This document shows, piece after piece, positions 47,610-57,641 of a stretch of 64,000 bases of DNA (position 1 is the stretch's first letter; each line of letters opens with the position of its first letter). The translations under genes were made by a program, and so were the position numbers. The DNA is taken from NCBI RefSeq assembly GCF_010093535.1, contig NW_022985200.1:417871-481870 (forward strand), read 5' to 3'. Below the pieces are notes generated by a model. The model saw nothing but the letters and a program-made list of their open reading frames with translations, did no database searches and was not told the origin of the DNA. The DNA is from Lindgomyces ingoldianus. Lineage: Eukaryota; Ascomycota; Dothideomycetes; Pleosporales; Lindgomycetaceae.

Positions 47610-50354
47610 TCACATCACCACACACCCAATCCTCTTCTTCCCAGGAGACTTCTGCTTATCTTTCACCCCAGTCCTTGGTTCGGGCCTTTGTGGACGTCTT
47701 GTCTGCCCTGAAGTGGTTCTTGGCGGTGCAGATAGAGGTCCTCGTTGGGTAACAGTATCTCCCAATGTCGATAGCCTCGGAAGCATAGCTCGCCTGAAAG
47801 TAGATCTCCCAGTTAGACCATTCGGCATACTGACTCGATTTGGCGAGGTCACGATAGGTATATGTCGACGATGCGCTCCAGTGTCCGGCGCTGACCCTCT
47901 GCGGCCTGTTGCAGGATCGACTATTGGGGGAGGACGTAACTCGACCGTGCTTTCGACTCGATTTCGTAGGGTTAGACGTCGGCCTGGAAAAGCAGACGAC
48001 ATCGCTTGGTATGCGGTCTGGCTCTGGGATACGGGAGGTAGTGGTTGGTTCAGAACCTGTGGTTGCGCAGAAGAGCTTCGCCTTCGGCCAAGAACTGGTG
48101 ACTGAGGGCTGGGATATGTTGATGGATGGAGCAGTGAAGGACGGGGTTGGGGAGCGGCAAGGGTCAGATCGGAGGATGACTGAGACTGGAAACTTCCTCT
48201 GGATGGATATGGGTTCGTGGTGAGTTGTTGTGAAGGCCGTCTAGTTGCTGGGAGAGGTGGAACTGGAGGAACTTCACTTGGGACCGGACTGTTGTGTCTT
48301 GGGACCGGAGGAGCATCAGGATGGCTTAAACTAACGCTTTGAGCTGCTTCGGCCGTTGCTGTATATGCTGGTGGCGGAGGCACCCAGTTATCCGCGTCAC
48401 TTTCATGAGGAAATTCCCGAAGTCCGTCTGCACGTCGGTACTCCAGAGGCCTGAAAGGTAGAGCCCTAAGATGGCGACGATTTGCGGGAGACACGGCAGC
48501 AACAGTGGCCGCTCGTGCAAGGGATATTTGAGATCTTGGTTGGGTATGATCATATGGGACTTCGAAGGCTGCTTGAACCTCTTCCCCTGTCAACTCCTCT
48601 TCGTCATCTCTCGTAATGGATGGAATGAGTGGACGAATTGACGTAGGACGCTCTCGGTTCGCAGTAGTGTGAGAACGGCCGGGTCCAGCTCTGGAATGTC
48701 TCCGCCCGTCGACTCCCCGTTCTTGAGCCCGTCTCTGTGCTATTGTCCGTGTTCTCACCAGTTCTACTTCTCGCTCGAAGTCGATTGCTCCTTCTGGTAA
48801 CCGTTCTCCAGGCAAAAGGCTGTCTAAATCATACTCAGTCTTGGTCGGGACAGGGCATTGGCTACTAGCAGGTTTACTCGAATCGAAATCAAGCACAACA
48901 ATAACACCCTTCGACCCTTGCGGAACAGATGGTCCATCAGATTCAGTGGGAGGGGTGCTTATATTCCCAACAGCGAGAAGTTGTTGAACATGCTTGTTCT
49001 TCCTGACCCAGCGTAGAACGCAGATCTCCTGGTGAGACTCTGTGCTGTCTTGAAGAATTGGGATGCAGAAGCAGGGCTGGATGGGTGACTGGTCGCTAGA
49101 TTTCTGCTTGGGTTTGTAATCCCACTCAGGTACCTGATATATCCAGAGGCTAGTCGTCCCTCGTATCCGAAGCGCGACAGCAGCAAAATCTGAATTTGGA
49201 GAAATGGCTGGCATGGCATCGTCAATGAACTCTGATCGAGTCCACCGCTGTTGATCGGGAAGAAACATCTTAGTCTGCGTGAATCGTTGGCTGGCAATAT
49301 CGTATACACCCCACGTGTCATCATCAGCGTTGAAGGCAAACAACTCATTGACTTGGCCTGTATCAGCGTCTGGCAAAAGGGTAGCTTGTCGTGCAATCCT
49401 CGCTGTTTCGGGGAAGAGCACTAGGCCCGTCCAGGCAGCCTCTGGGGATGCGGGGATGGGCTCGCCCTCCTCGCTGAGCGGCCCATCATAAAGCCCTGGG
49501 AGGACGTACATTGACGAGGTCCCATTTTTGCGCGCATAGCCAGTAATTAGGAGCGTCCGCCCGTCATCGGAAAATTCCAGCGTGTCCCCTACGGGGCCAG
49601 ACAATGTTCGTCTGCAAGATTCGGGCGCTTCTGGGCCGACGGCGACGACTTCAATGCCAAACCGGCTCCCCGTGATGAGGATAAGGCCGTCTGGGGAGAT
49701 GACAACCGAGCTAGCTTCATGCACGAGCATTATCGTTCTTCTCTTCCTGATTTGCCTGTCCTGCTCGCCGTGAATCTCGTACAAGTCAACCTGTGAGGGC
49801 CGGGAGAGGACTGCCAGCAAGAAGCCATTCTCCTGGATGTCAATAGCGACCGGCTTCCGCCTCACCTCCAGAGTCCGCGCCCACAGTCGTGGCAGACCCT
49901 CTGTTTTGATGAGCCAAATATTTGACGCCGTGTACACAGCAACGAAGTTTCCTCTCCGGGAGACGTTGAAGCCGAAACTATCGGGCAGAGCAGACGAGGA
50001 TGCGGTGTTTGATACTAGTTCGAGAATGTTGATGGCGGGAGGGGGGTATTCGGGATGTCGAGAGGGGCTCGAAGCGCTCGGCCGATCGTCGTCGGTCATA
50101 GCGGAGGTGCGGGCGGTGGAGTGGGCCGAGACTTCAGACGAGGACAGCGTGTCTGTGTTCCCGGCCGACGAGGCAGAGAGGTGGGTGTTGTGTGCTTCGT
50201 CGGCGGACGCGAGAGAGTTAAGAGAGCCGGTTCGCGAGACGCTGGGGCGGGTTTGTCTGTCCACGACATCGTCACTGGCGATGCCCTTCCCTCTGATGTC
50301 TGTCCTTATCGCCAGCAATGTGCCTCCGTCTTGCGGCGATCTCCTGCCGACCAT
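47610..50354 (-). CDS. Large beta-propeller-type protein (DUF7165-like) ending in a CaaX box (914 aa)
   Basis: One exon from ATG 50354 to the stop at 47610. Residues 1-105 are Ser/Thr-rich. Residues 105-480 carry WD-like strands (FGFNVSRRGNFVAVYT, SNIWLIKTE, SVVISPDGLILITGSRFG, LEFSDDGRTLLITGY), matching fungal proteins annotated DUF7165. A Glu/Arg-rich segment with EREVELVRTRTIAQRRAQER follows at about 555-580. The last 300 residues are Pro/Ser/Arg-rich and disordered. The terminus is KKRIGCVVM: a polybasic stretch plus Cys-Val-Val-Met, a CaaX box of the type favoured by farnesyltransferase. Membrane attachment is inferred. The function of the family is unknown. Confidence 0.85.
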   Translation of the reverse strand: MVGRRSPQDGGTLLAIRTDIRGKGIASDDVVDRQTRPSVSRTGSLNSLASADEAHNTHLSASSAGNTDTLSSSEVSAHSTARTSAMTDDDRPSASSPSRHPEYPPPAINILELVSNTASSSALPDSFGFNVSRRGNFVAVYTASNIWLIKTEGLPRLWARTLEVRRKPVAIDIQENGFLLAVLSRPSQVDLYEIHGEQDRQIRKRRTIMLVHEASSVVISPDGLILITGSRFGIEVVAVGPEAPESCRRTLSGPVGDTLEFSDDGRTLLITGYARKNGTSSMYVLPGLYDGPLSEEGEPIPASPEAAWTGLVLFPETARIARQATLLPDADTGQVNELFAFNADDDTWGVYDIASQRFTQTKMFLPDQQRWTRSEFIDDAMPAISPNSDFAAVALRIRGTTSLWIYQVPEWDYKPKQKSSDQSPIQPCFCIPILQDSTESHQEICVLRWVRKNKHVQQLLAVGNISTPPTESDGPSVPQGSKGVIVVLDFDSSKPASSQCPVPTKTEYDLDSLLPGERLPEGAIDFEREVELVRTRTIAQRRAQERGVDGRRHSRAGPGRSHTTANRERPTSIRPLIPSITRDDEEELTGEEVQAAFEVPYDHTQPRSQISLARAATVAAVSPANRRHLRALPFRPLEYRRADGLREFPHESDADNWVPPPPAYTATAEAAQSVSLSHPDAPPVPRHNSPVPSEVPPVPPLPATRRPSQQLTTNPYPSRGSFQSQSSSDLTLAAPQPRPSLLHPSTYPSPQSPVLGRRRSSSAQPQVLNQPLPPVSQSQTAYQAMSSAFPGRRLTLRNRVESTVELRPPPIVDPATGRRGSAPDTGAHRRHIPIVTSPNRVSMPNGLTGRSTFRRAMLPRLSTLGDTVTQRGPLSAPPRTTSGQTRRPQRPEPRTGVKDKQKSPGKKRIGCVVM

Positions 50355-50443
50355 TTTATGGTTGCTGGTGCCGCCGGTTCGGGAGTCGCGATGACGGGTT
50401 TCGAGAAACTCAGGAGGTCGTGCGGCGGGGCCCCATCAATCAT
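50306..50443 (-). promoter_or_regulatory. Overlapping upstream ORF at the CaaX-protein gene
   Basis: An ATG at 50443 opens 45 codons in a frame different from the main protein. It passes over the main start (50354) and ends at TAA 50308-50306. If the leader begins upstream of 50443, this uORF would reduce initiation at the main start. Transcript start is unknown. Confidence 0.35.
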
Positions 50444-52130
50444 GCCTGCTGTATGTCCAACCTAGCAGCTCAATAAAGAGGGGAGAGGCATCACTTGGGG
50501 CGCGAGAGAGAGTTGTTGGAGATGCAACCAGCTGAAGGACGAGGCGTGATGGTGAGGGAACCGTAGTCGGCTCGCGGTGTGAGACCTTGGCTGGAGTTCT
50601 GACCCCAGCCGGGCGCAAATCCATCGCCTCTTTGCCGCATTCCAAAGCCTTGGCCGCGATAAAAATAGATACCCCCGTCACGTGCACGACTCTAACAATT
50701 GCCTATTTTCCAAGCTTGCTTGGGGCTAGCCACTGGCAATGCATGCTACGCTGTCTGACCAGTTTCAAGAAATTTATATCTTCTACGTAGCATGTCGCCC
50801 CCTTTCGAGGCTCAGAACGAAACACTGCGACGCTCTTATACGAGCTCGCCAGCGAATCGAGCAGGATTAATCGCCCTAGAACATCCCTGGAACATGCAGA
50901 ACTCTCGCCATCCATGTCCGCTCGAAACACGGGCTCGACAGGGCTGAAAGGCTGTGAGCGAGCGGGATACCAGCACAGCGAGGAGTGAAAGGCACCCCTC
51001 CTCCAAAAGTAGTAGCGCAGTATTTCACACACTACCTTCCCCTCCAAGGGCTTTGCAGGTGGGTTGCAGACGACTGCGCCTTCACCCCTCTGCGATCCAC
51101 CCCTCCAATCTCCCGAGCACGCACACAACACCAGATAGACAGCTCACAGTGCCTCAGCCGGGGCGTCTAGATCATCGCCATCCATGCTGCGAGCGAACAT
51201 CGCCTCGTTTAGGCCACCTCAGCCAGCCAATCACACGAGAGCCGCGCCCATGCTTGCTGATGCTCTTCGTGACCCTCTGCGCAGCGTCGCCCATTTGCCC
51301 TCTCCGGCCTCGCACGCCGCTCTCCTCTGCATCTTATCCTGATGCCTTGTCGAAATCCTTGTGGAATTTTTTTGAAGGACTGCCAGACTATAACTGCAAG
51401 TATCCCAAATCGTTGCAACACTTGTAGATCGCATGGCTCTATCAGCGGTCCTTCGCCATTAGGAATAGCACGTTCGGCAGACGCGCATGTGGCTGCAGGC
51501 TCGCTTTTTCATCGTGGGAGAAATTTTCAGGAAGCTGGCCCTTCTTTTCCCTTTCGTTAGGTTTCATTTGACATGCATGAACGCCGCTGAGTAGCATCGA
51601 CTTCTCAACGGCCATGAAAATCGTCGGCTTGGTTCTGAAAGCGGCACAACAATTCACACGCTTGACGTCTATCACCGACTTCAATACTCGATACTCGACA
51701 CTTCATAATTATGTGGTGCGAGGTAGATTGGTAGGCTGCTGATATCCGGGAATCTCCGCAACGGGAGTCTCCGCACCCTATTTTTACTGCAAAGGTGAGA
51801 TGTGATAGTTAGTTAGCTGATTCGCGCTTACTAATAAATGCTGATTTTCATTGGATGTGCCGACTGTCCGTAAAGAGGAAGTCTAGTGTGAGGAAGCGTA
51901 CTGTGGGCGCATTTGACATGTATCATGAATGGCGATGATTGGAATAATTGGCTCTTTGATGCCGTGATGACGAAGGAAGCTCCGGAAGCGTCGTCTGACT
52001 GAGGCTTATTCGATAGTCGATTAGAGGCCAGGAAGTCCAGAGCGGAAAGTACTGTACATATCCGTATCCTATCTGCGCATACAGCATGGCTTAATAATCA
52101 TACATCCTCCCAATCCAAGCTCAATACATT
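50355..52130. other. Intergenic 1.8 kb
   Basis: Upstream of the CaaX-protein gene and downstream of the F-box-like gene. Frames at 50.95-51.43 kb (plus) and 50.7-51.1 kb (minus) are open but start on non-ATG codons and show no domain. CT-rich tracts are present. Confidence 0.45.
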
Positions 52131-53453
52131 CTACCCCTCACCACGTGGACGATTTGCCATCGCAACAACCCTCTCCGATCTCAGTAAACAAAACTTCTGG
52201 AACAGTTCCTCTGGGCATCGAAAATCTACATGAAACGGTACCTGTGACAGCGTCTCTTTAACCGAAGGTATTCCAGATTCACCCCTAAGCTGCCTACACT
52301 CAGCATACTGTGTGAAATACAGGATCGGATTAACAGCTGTAAAATCCATTGAAGCTGATGCAGCTTTCTCCTCGATGGCCTTCTGCACCTTGAATGCATA
52401 GTCTCGCTGGATGCTGTGCCATTTCTCATTGACGTCGTTCCACTCCTTCGGCAAAAACTGCCGGACAAAGTCTTCAGGGGTAATCTTAGTAGTGCCAAAC
52501 CAGGCTTCGATTGAGCGGTCGCGAATATGGTTTTTCGTAGAGGGAGTCTTTGGATCTAAAGACCACCATTGTTCCCAAAACAGATCAGGGCCTTCGTTGA
52601 GAACGAACCATGTCAACCAAGAGTTTCCTCTCCGAAGAAGTCGCTGCCCATCAATTCCGCAGCCCCAATCAAATATCCAGGGCTTATAGTCATCGCCATA
52701 ATTGGAAACGGACGTTCGGAAGGCGGACGAGAGCAGCATGAACATGAGCTTGTAGTCTTTCGCGAGTTCATCGGGTAGGTTTTTAATATAATCGAGTCGG
52801 CGTTTGAGGATCATATCTTCTCTTTCTCGGAAGACTTCAAACTTGTACCGAGACGGGTGGACAACTTTCCACGCAAGATTCGCCGTCGTCGACTTTACCA
52901 CGCTTCGAGGATGCAAATTGTAGACGTCTTGGGAGATTTTCGATAGTCTTCGTAAAACGCGCCAGCCATTGGCGACTCGCGCCCGAAGCACGTCGCCGTA
53001 GGGATCCTCAGCAGGTATGCCATATCTTTGCTCCGTCCACTCATGCGAGAACCGATGCCGATCAACCAGTATGGACGCTAGCTGCAGTGGGATCAATCCC
53101 TTGAGCCAGTTGATCGTGTAGAGCGTCGGGTTTTCGAGCGGCGTTAACAGAAGGTCGTTAAGGGGAAACGTCGAGCGGCCGACCGAGGGTGCGATTGTAG
53201 CAATGTACTCGGAGATGAGGCTTCGCGTTCTTGAACTCGTTAGTCGCAGCGTAAAGAGCTCATCAATTCGGCACTGGGAGAAAATTAAGATCAGGACGTC
53301 TTCGGGCAATTCGTCCAGCCATCGGCGTTCAGCGGTTCTGTTTGGCGACGACCTCCGGCGAGCCAAGGGGAGCATAATCATGAATGAGAATTGGACTAGG
53401 AGAGATGGCAGATCGGTGAGATCTTGGGTTTGGCAGTGGAACGATCGGCTCAT
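52131..53453 (-). CDS. F-box-like protein (440 aa)
   Basis: Intronless, ATG 53453. An F-box-like helix set lies at about residues 43-75 (WLDELPEDVLILIFSQCRID, then LFTLRLTS). F-box proteins recruit targets to SCF ubiquitin ligases through Skp1. The rest is a Trp-rich alpha region (PWIFDWGCGIDGQRLLRRGN, LFWEQWWSLDP, EAWFGTTKITPEDFVRQFLP) without recognised repeats, so the target is unknown. A second Met within the first 30 residues (MIMLPLARRR) could be the start. The adjacent small frame at 53470 is on the same strand, 16 bp upstream. Confidence 0.78.
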   Translation of the reverse strand: MSRSFHCQTQDLTDLPSLLVQFSFMIMLPLARRRSSPNRTAERRWLDELPEDVLILIFSQCRIDELFTLRLTSSRTRSLISEYIATIAPSVGRSTFPLNDLLLTPLENPTLYTINWLKGLIPLQLASILVDRHRFSHEWTEQRYGIPAEDPYGDVLRARVANGWRVLRRLSKISQDVYNLHPRSVVKSTTANLAWKVVHPSRYKFEVFREREDMILKRRLDYIKNLPDELAKDYKLMFMLLSSAFRTSVSNYGDDYKPWIFDWGCGIDGQRLLRRGNSWLTWFVLNEGPDLFWEQWWSLDPKTPSTKNHIRDRSIEAWFGTTKITPEDFVRQFLPKEWNDVNEKWHSIQRDYAFKVQKAIEEKAASASMDFTAVNPILYFTQYAECRQLRGESGIPSVKETLSQVPFHVDFRCPEELFQKFCLLRSERVVAMANRPRGEG

Positions 53454-53469
53454 AGACGTGGCATAATTA

Positions 53470-53757
53470 TCATCGTGTCTCGGGGGAAATACTGAGACAC
53501 AGGAGGGAATGGTTGTTGCATGGATGATGCCGCTCGAGCAGCTGGCCGTGCGTTGACGGCTGCGTTAGCTCGAAAAAGACAATTCTTGTGTATCGGAGAA
53601 ATGGGATAATGGACGCTCCGGAGAGATGTCGTCTCCCCAGCGATGCTGGCTCGTTGATGAAGAGACGTCCCAGTGCTGGACCAATATCAGCTTTATCAAA
53701 GTCGATGCCGGCCTTTACCTCAAAGAGCACGGGGATGGAGTAAGTAATCTCCGCCAT
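53470..53757 (-). CDS. Hypothetical small protein (95 aa), uncertain
   Basis: An ATG-initiated frame starting MAEITYSIPVLFEVKAGIDF. The first 30 residues look like a beta-alpha unit; the rest is less protein-like. It lies just upstream of the F-box-like gene on the same strand and could be an upstream exon or a chance frame in its leader. Confidence 0.25.
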   Translation of the reverse strand: MAEITYSIPVLFEVKAGIDFDKADIGPALGRLFINEPASLGRRHLSGASIIPFLRYTRIVFFELTQPSTHGQLLERHHPCNNHSLLCLSISPETR

Positions 53758-54763
53758 ATGCTAACCTAATTTGGCTGTATCTGGTCACGAGCTGCTGTTT
53801 GCATTGGACTTCGTATCATCACCACCGCCACCACCGGCCGCAGTTTCTCCGGTCGTTCAACACTCACGGGTAGTCCTTGTCTCTCAGGTCTGTGCGAATT
53901 CTTAAATGGCATTCTTATTCTCATATGTAGCGGATCACGAGTAAGTATATTTAGTACCTACAAGTCCACCAATATATCAATCCAAGTCAAAGCTTTCTGT
54001 CATTGTCGCCACCCTTTCGCCTACTTTTGCCAAAATTCGCTTCGTGGATTCTCGCAGGCGGCTGGGCATGCTTTTCCTTCCGCAGCTGGCGCCCGGGTCG
54101 CCCAAGGCGGCAGCTGAAAGACAAGAGCAAATTGACCAATCATCATGCGACCCACACCAACCCGAGGCTTTTGGACTGCAACCTCGATTGGGCTCGACTT
54201 CCCTATTTCTTCAAGTTGCATTCAGAAACGGACGTTATCTCAGCTCGAGGATACAGTCCACGGATTCTACGTGCCAAGAGATTCCTCCAGACGCCCTTCG
54301 GCGCCACAAGATATTGACTGCTGCTGTTGCAGCCCACTCCGGCCCAGCACCGACTGTGGTACAGCCATTATGAGAACGAAGGCTGTTCGGAGCCCTCGGA
54401 CGAAACATTTGAACGAGCTGGACCCTTTGGGGCGAGGCTAGGAGGGTTCACCGTTCTAGACTTGGAAGTCTCTGACTTCAAGCCCGCTGACCGGTACAAT
54501 ACGAACTGCCATCCCACCTTTTCCTACGTTAGCCTCAGAGCTGTCGTTTTGGTGGATCCATCCTCTCTGAAGGGAGACATATCCAGGGAGTGGATCATTC
54601 AGCCAAGGGACTTGCTGTGCTCAATTTGTGGCTTTGACCCGGCAGACGGCGGATTGCTGGTCGTACCAGCAGAGAGTGCTCCTATATAACTGGGACGCCT
54701 AGCACCGAACGCGATGCTTTTGGAACATAGCTTCTTCAGCCTTGTACGTAGACTACGACCACC
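53758..54763. other. Intergenic 1.0 kb, partly open
   Basis: One plus-strand frame is open from about 54003 to 54689 except for a single TGA at 54315-54317. Its second part (ending LLVVPAESAPI) has balanced composition, with CSICGFDPADGG near the end. It is not recognised, and no ATG plus splice model could be built. It may be a decayed gene. Confidence 0.3.
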
Positions 54764-56020
54764 ATGACGGCACAACTTCCTTTTCCTCTTCTTTCAGCCT
54801 TGGCTTGGGCGACGCTGGTGAATGCATTAGTACCAGCAGATCCAACAATCACCTCTCCCGCTATCCTACCTCGGCAGAACAATGATAGGTACATTGGGTG
54901 GGTAGAAAACAATGGAACCTGTTCGCCTTCCGCTTCATTGTTGATTAGTAACATCGCTGACAACATCTCAGGGATTAGTGAAGTTTGCAACACAGGACTT
55001 ACCTGGTATCAGGCTGGCAAATATGCTCAATGCTGTCCGACTACCCTAGCTTCTTGCTATGCACCGACTGCATGTGTAGACGGATCCCTGATTTATCCTT
55101 ACTCCGACTACAGCACAACCTCAACCATTGCGTGGTACGTTTGTAATTCCCCCACTGCAAGTCTCTGTGGCTAAACACCATCACAGCACGGAAAATTTTG
55201 ACAATGTCAAATTTTCGATTTGTAACACTGCCTTCATCTTCGAGAACACTGGCGACTCGAATCCGAAGACTGACATTGTTTGCGGAGAGTCCTCTGTGAA
55301 TTGGTCCTACTACCGGGTTATTCCCGATTCATTCACACAGAGTAAGTATATCCTCGAACCTAGTTACTCTTCTCTAGACCGCTTTCATGAACAGGACTAA
55401 CCAGCCCACTAGCCTCATCTCCCACTTCCACCATCCCCGAGTCGAAACCTCCTGGCAGCGTAGTAACTGGCCCACCAACCACTCCGACCGAACCTCCCAA
55501 AGCCAAGAAATCCTCTTCAAAAGCGTGGATTGCTGGTGCAGTTATTGGTCCTATCCTTGGCCTCGCCCTAATCGGGGGTATCATTTTCCTACTCTTCAGT
55601 CGCAAGAAGAAGCCAATCCAACCTCCGCAGCAGCATGCTGCTCCCGCCGTCGTCCCCGGCGCTCCTCAACCCCCGGTCGCCCAATATAACAACGACGTCA
55701 AACCCGGCTATCCCTCGCAACCATCCCCAGGTGGCACTCACCCCAACTCAGCATACTACGCCAATGACCCGTATAACCAGCAAGCCTACAGCCCACAGCC
55801 GCTTAGCCCAGCTCCACAGTATACAGCGCCGTATTCAGCACCTGGAAGCCCACCACCACAAGGGTACCCTATGGCGCAGTCACCACCCCCGCAGAAGGTA
55901 GCTATGATGCAAGACTCAGGTGAGGTGCCGCAGCCAATGGCAGCGGAGTTGGGTGGAACGAGTAATCCAGTCGGTGGAGAGCATACTGCGGAACTAGAAG
56001 GAGGAGCCGTGAGTAAGTAA
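54764..56020 (+). CDS. Single-pass type I membrane protein, sensor-like (383 aa)
   Basis: Model join(54764..55134,55187..55341,55395..56020), introns 52 and 53 nt, donors GTACGT and GTAAGT. A signal peptide (LLSALAWATLVNALV) precedes an ectodomain of about 190 residues with many Cys, including CCPTTLASCYAPTACVDG, and a Ser/Thr/Pro stalk. One transmembrane helix starts near residue 219 (AWIAGAVIGPILGLALIGG), with stop-transfer SRKKK. The cytoplasmic tail is rich in Pro, Gln and Tyr (YNQQAYSPQP, PPPQGYP). This architecture resembles fungal wall-stress sensors and receptor-like proteins. No WSC or other named domain was identified, so ligand and pathway are unknown. Confidence 0.82.
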
Positions 56021-56046
56021 ACGACGTCTGTGACATTCCCTAGAAC

Positions 56047-56059
56047 AGAGGGGGGGGGG
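56047..56059. repeat. Homopolymeric G run
   Basis: About 13 consecutive G residues in the 3' flank of the membrane-protein gene, some 30 bp after its stop. The exact length should be treated with caution, as such runs are prone to sequencing error. Confidence 0.7.
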
Positions 56060-56621
56060 GGTTAATCTAAGAATGGAATGGTTCTGGCCAATGCCATTTT
56101 GTGGAGACGTTTCGGATCAAGGAAACTTTCATATTTAATGTATGTTCATTACTCGAAACGACTATATTCATGTAGATCTTATGAAGTCCGTTTGTCTACC
56201 AAACATGATCTCAGCAATTGTGCTTACATATCTAATGTTGTATTGTGTCTTACAGCCACATCTCGTCTCAGTGAAAGGTGTGCTCAGCTCTGGGGGAAGT
56301 GTGGAGGAAAAGTGCTTGTTCGAAAATCAAAGCAGTCTACAGTAACGTAATAGTGTGACTAGTTCGGTTTAAATATGAAGTCAGATTTATGCAGATATTT
56401 TATCCATGTCGGTTCAATTTCATTCATTCGGCCGGCGTGGTTATTCTGCAAGCCGTCGAGAGATGTTCTACCCATACAATCCGAATTCCCATTAACACCA
56501 ATGCTACCCAGGGTCCGTTAAATCTTATAATACAGCCCGTTTCGCCCTCCAAAAATCGATTCTTAGGACTAGAGAAAACGCCAACGCTAGAATGCCATCT
56601 ACCGCCCCATCCAATCCAACC

Positions 56622-57641
56622 CTACTGCATCGTTGGAACCCACGGTGAGTTCTTAAAAAAGTTTTCGGTAACCTTCTCCACATACCCCATCGTATCATCA
56701 CACATGCCGCCTCCACTCTTGCCGATATGCGGACAATGTACATCAGGACGGTACTTGAGCATGATCTCGTGGATACTCCTGCAGCCGAGGGTATTCATGC
56801 CAAGTTCGAAAGCCTGGCCGAATCGGATTTCTTGAGTAAGAAATTGCATGCAGTCGTCTCGTGACTCGTACTGCGCGTTGGTGCCATTACAGTAGCTAGT
56901 ATGCGCGTTGCAGACGGAGGACGCGAGCGCCATTGTCGCTCTCTCCATCGCTAGAGTTGAATTTCCGGGAGCGAGACCTAGGAGGAGGGTTTGCAGGAGG
57001 TAGGCGAACCACCGGAATGTTACGTCATATTGAGTGATTTCCTCAGCTTCGTTCCAGGTGATCCAGGTATCGATAGTCACGGGTAGTGAGATGTTTCCGA
57101 AAGACGGGAATGTGAAGTTGACGCGGGTTGATGCGGATGCAATGTTCTGGTTCGCAGTGAATTGCATGATTTCGTAGCTGTAGGGTTGGCCGATGATGGA
57201 GATTGAGTCTGTGGGGATGAATAGGCCGAAGATGTATTCAGTGTTAAGTTCGCGGCCGACAAAATCGCGAGTATCAGAGACGCGGCCAAGGACCTGGAAT
57301 GATTAGACATGATTGAATAATTGTGGAGTAGCAAGCATGTAGGGAAGGAGCGCGTGAACGTAAGCTAAGGACATACATCTTCAGAAAAGGCGGTCGAGTT
57401 AATGCTCGCGGCTTCCTTCGCATTGTTGGGATACATAAATTTCTCGTAGAAGGCTTCTTGAAGTCTGTAAAGTTTCGCATAGCCAAAGTTTGGAGTCGCA
57501 TTTGACGAATTGGAGGCGCGAGGAAGAACTTGGATACATTAATCATACTGGCATCAATGTATTTGTGAGCTACTTACCTGGAGCATTAGGAACGGCCGCT
57601 ACGGTTGCTACCCCAATGGAGAGGATAGAAAGGAGCTTCAT
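56622..57641 (-). CDS. Secreted protein of an unnamed fungal family (295 aa)
   Basis: Model complement(join(56622..57293,57377..57528,57578..57641)), introns 49 and 83 nt. ATG 57641 opens a signal peptide (MKLLSILSIGVATVAAVPNA). The mature part has several N-glycosylation sites (NSSNAT, NSTAF, NGTN). A helical region follows with WFAYLLQTLLLGLAPGN, then CNAHTSYCNGTNAQYESRDD and FGQAFELGMNTLGCRSIHE. The C-terminal signature is PDVHCPHIGKSGGGMCDD. The latter pattern looks familiar from conserved fungal extracellular proteins, but I cannot name the family or give an activity. Conserved Cys suggest disulfides. It is convergent with the membrane-protein gene, 600 bp apart. Confidence 0.8.

Noticed and set aside
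50954..51427. 157-codon plus frame
   Set aside because: Opens on GTG and is rich in Pro/Ser/His/Arg, as expected from CT-rich non-coding DNA; no splice partner.
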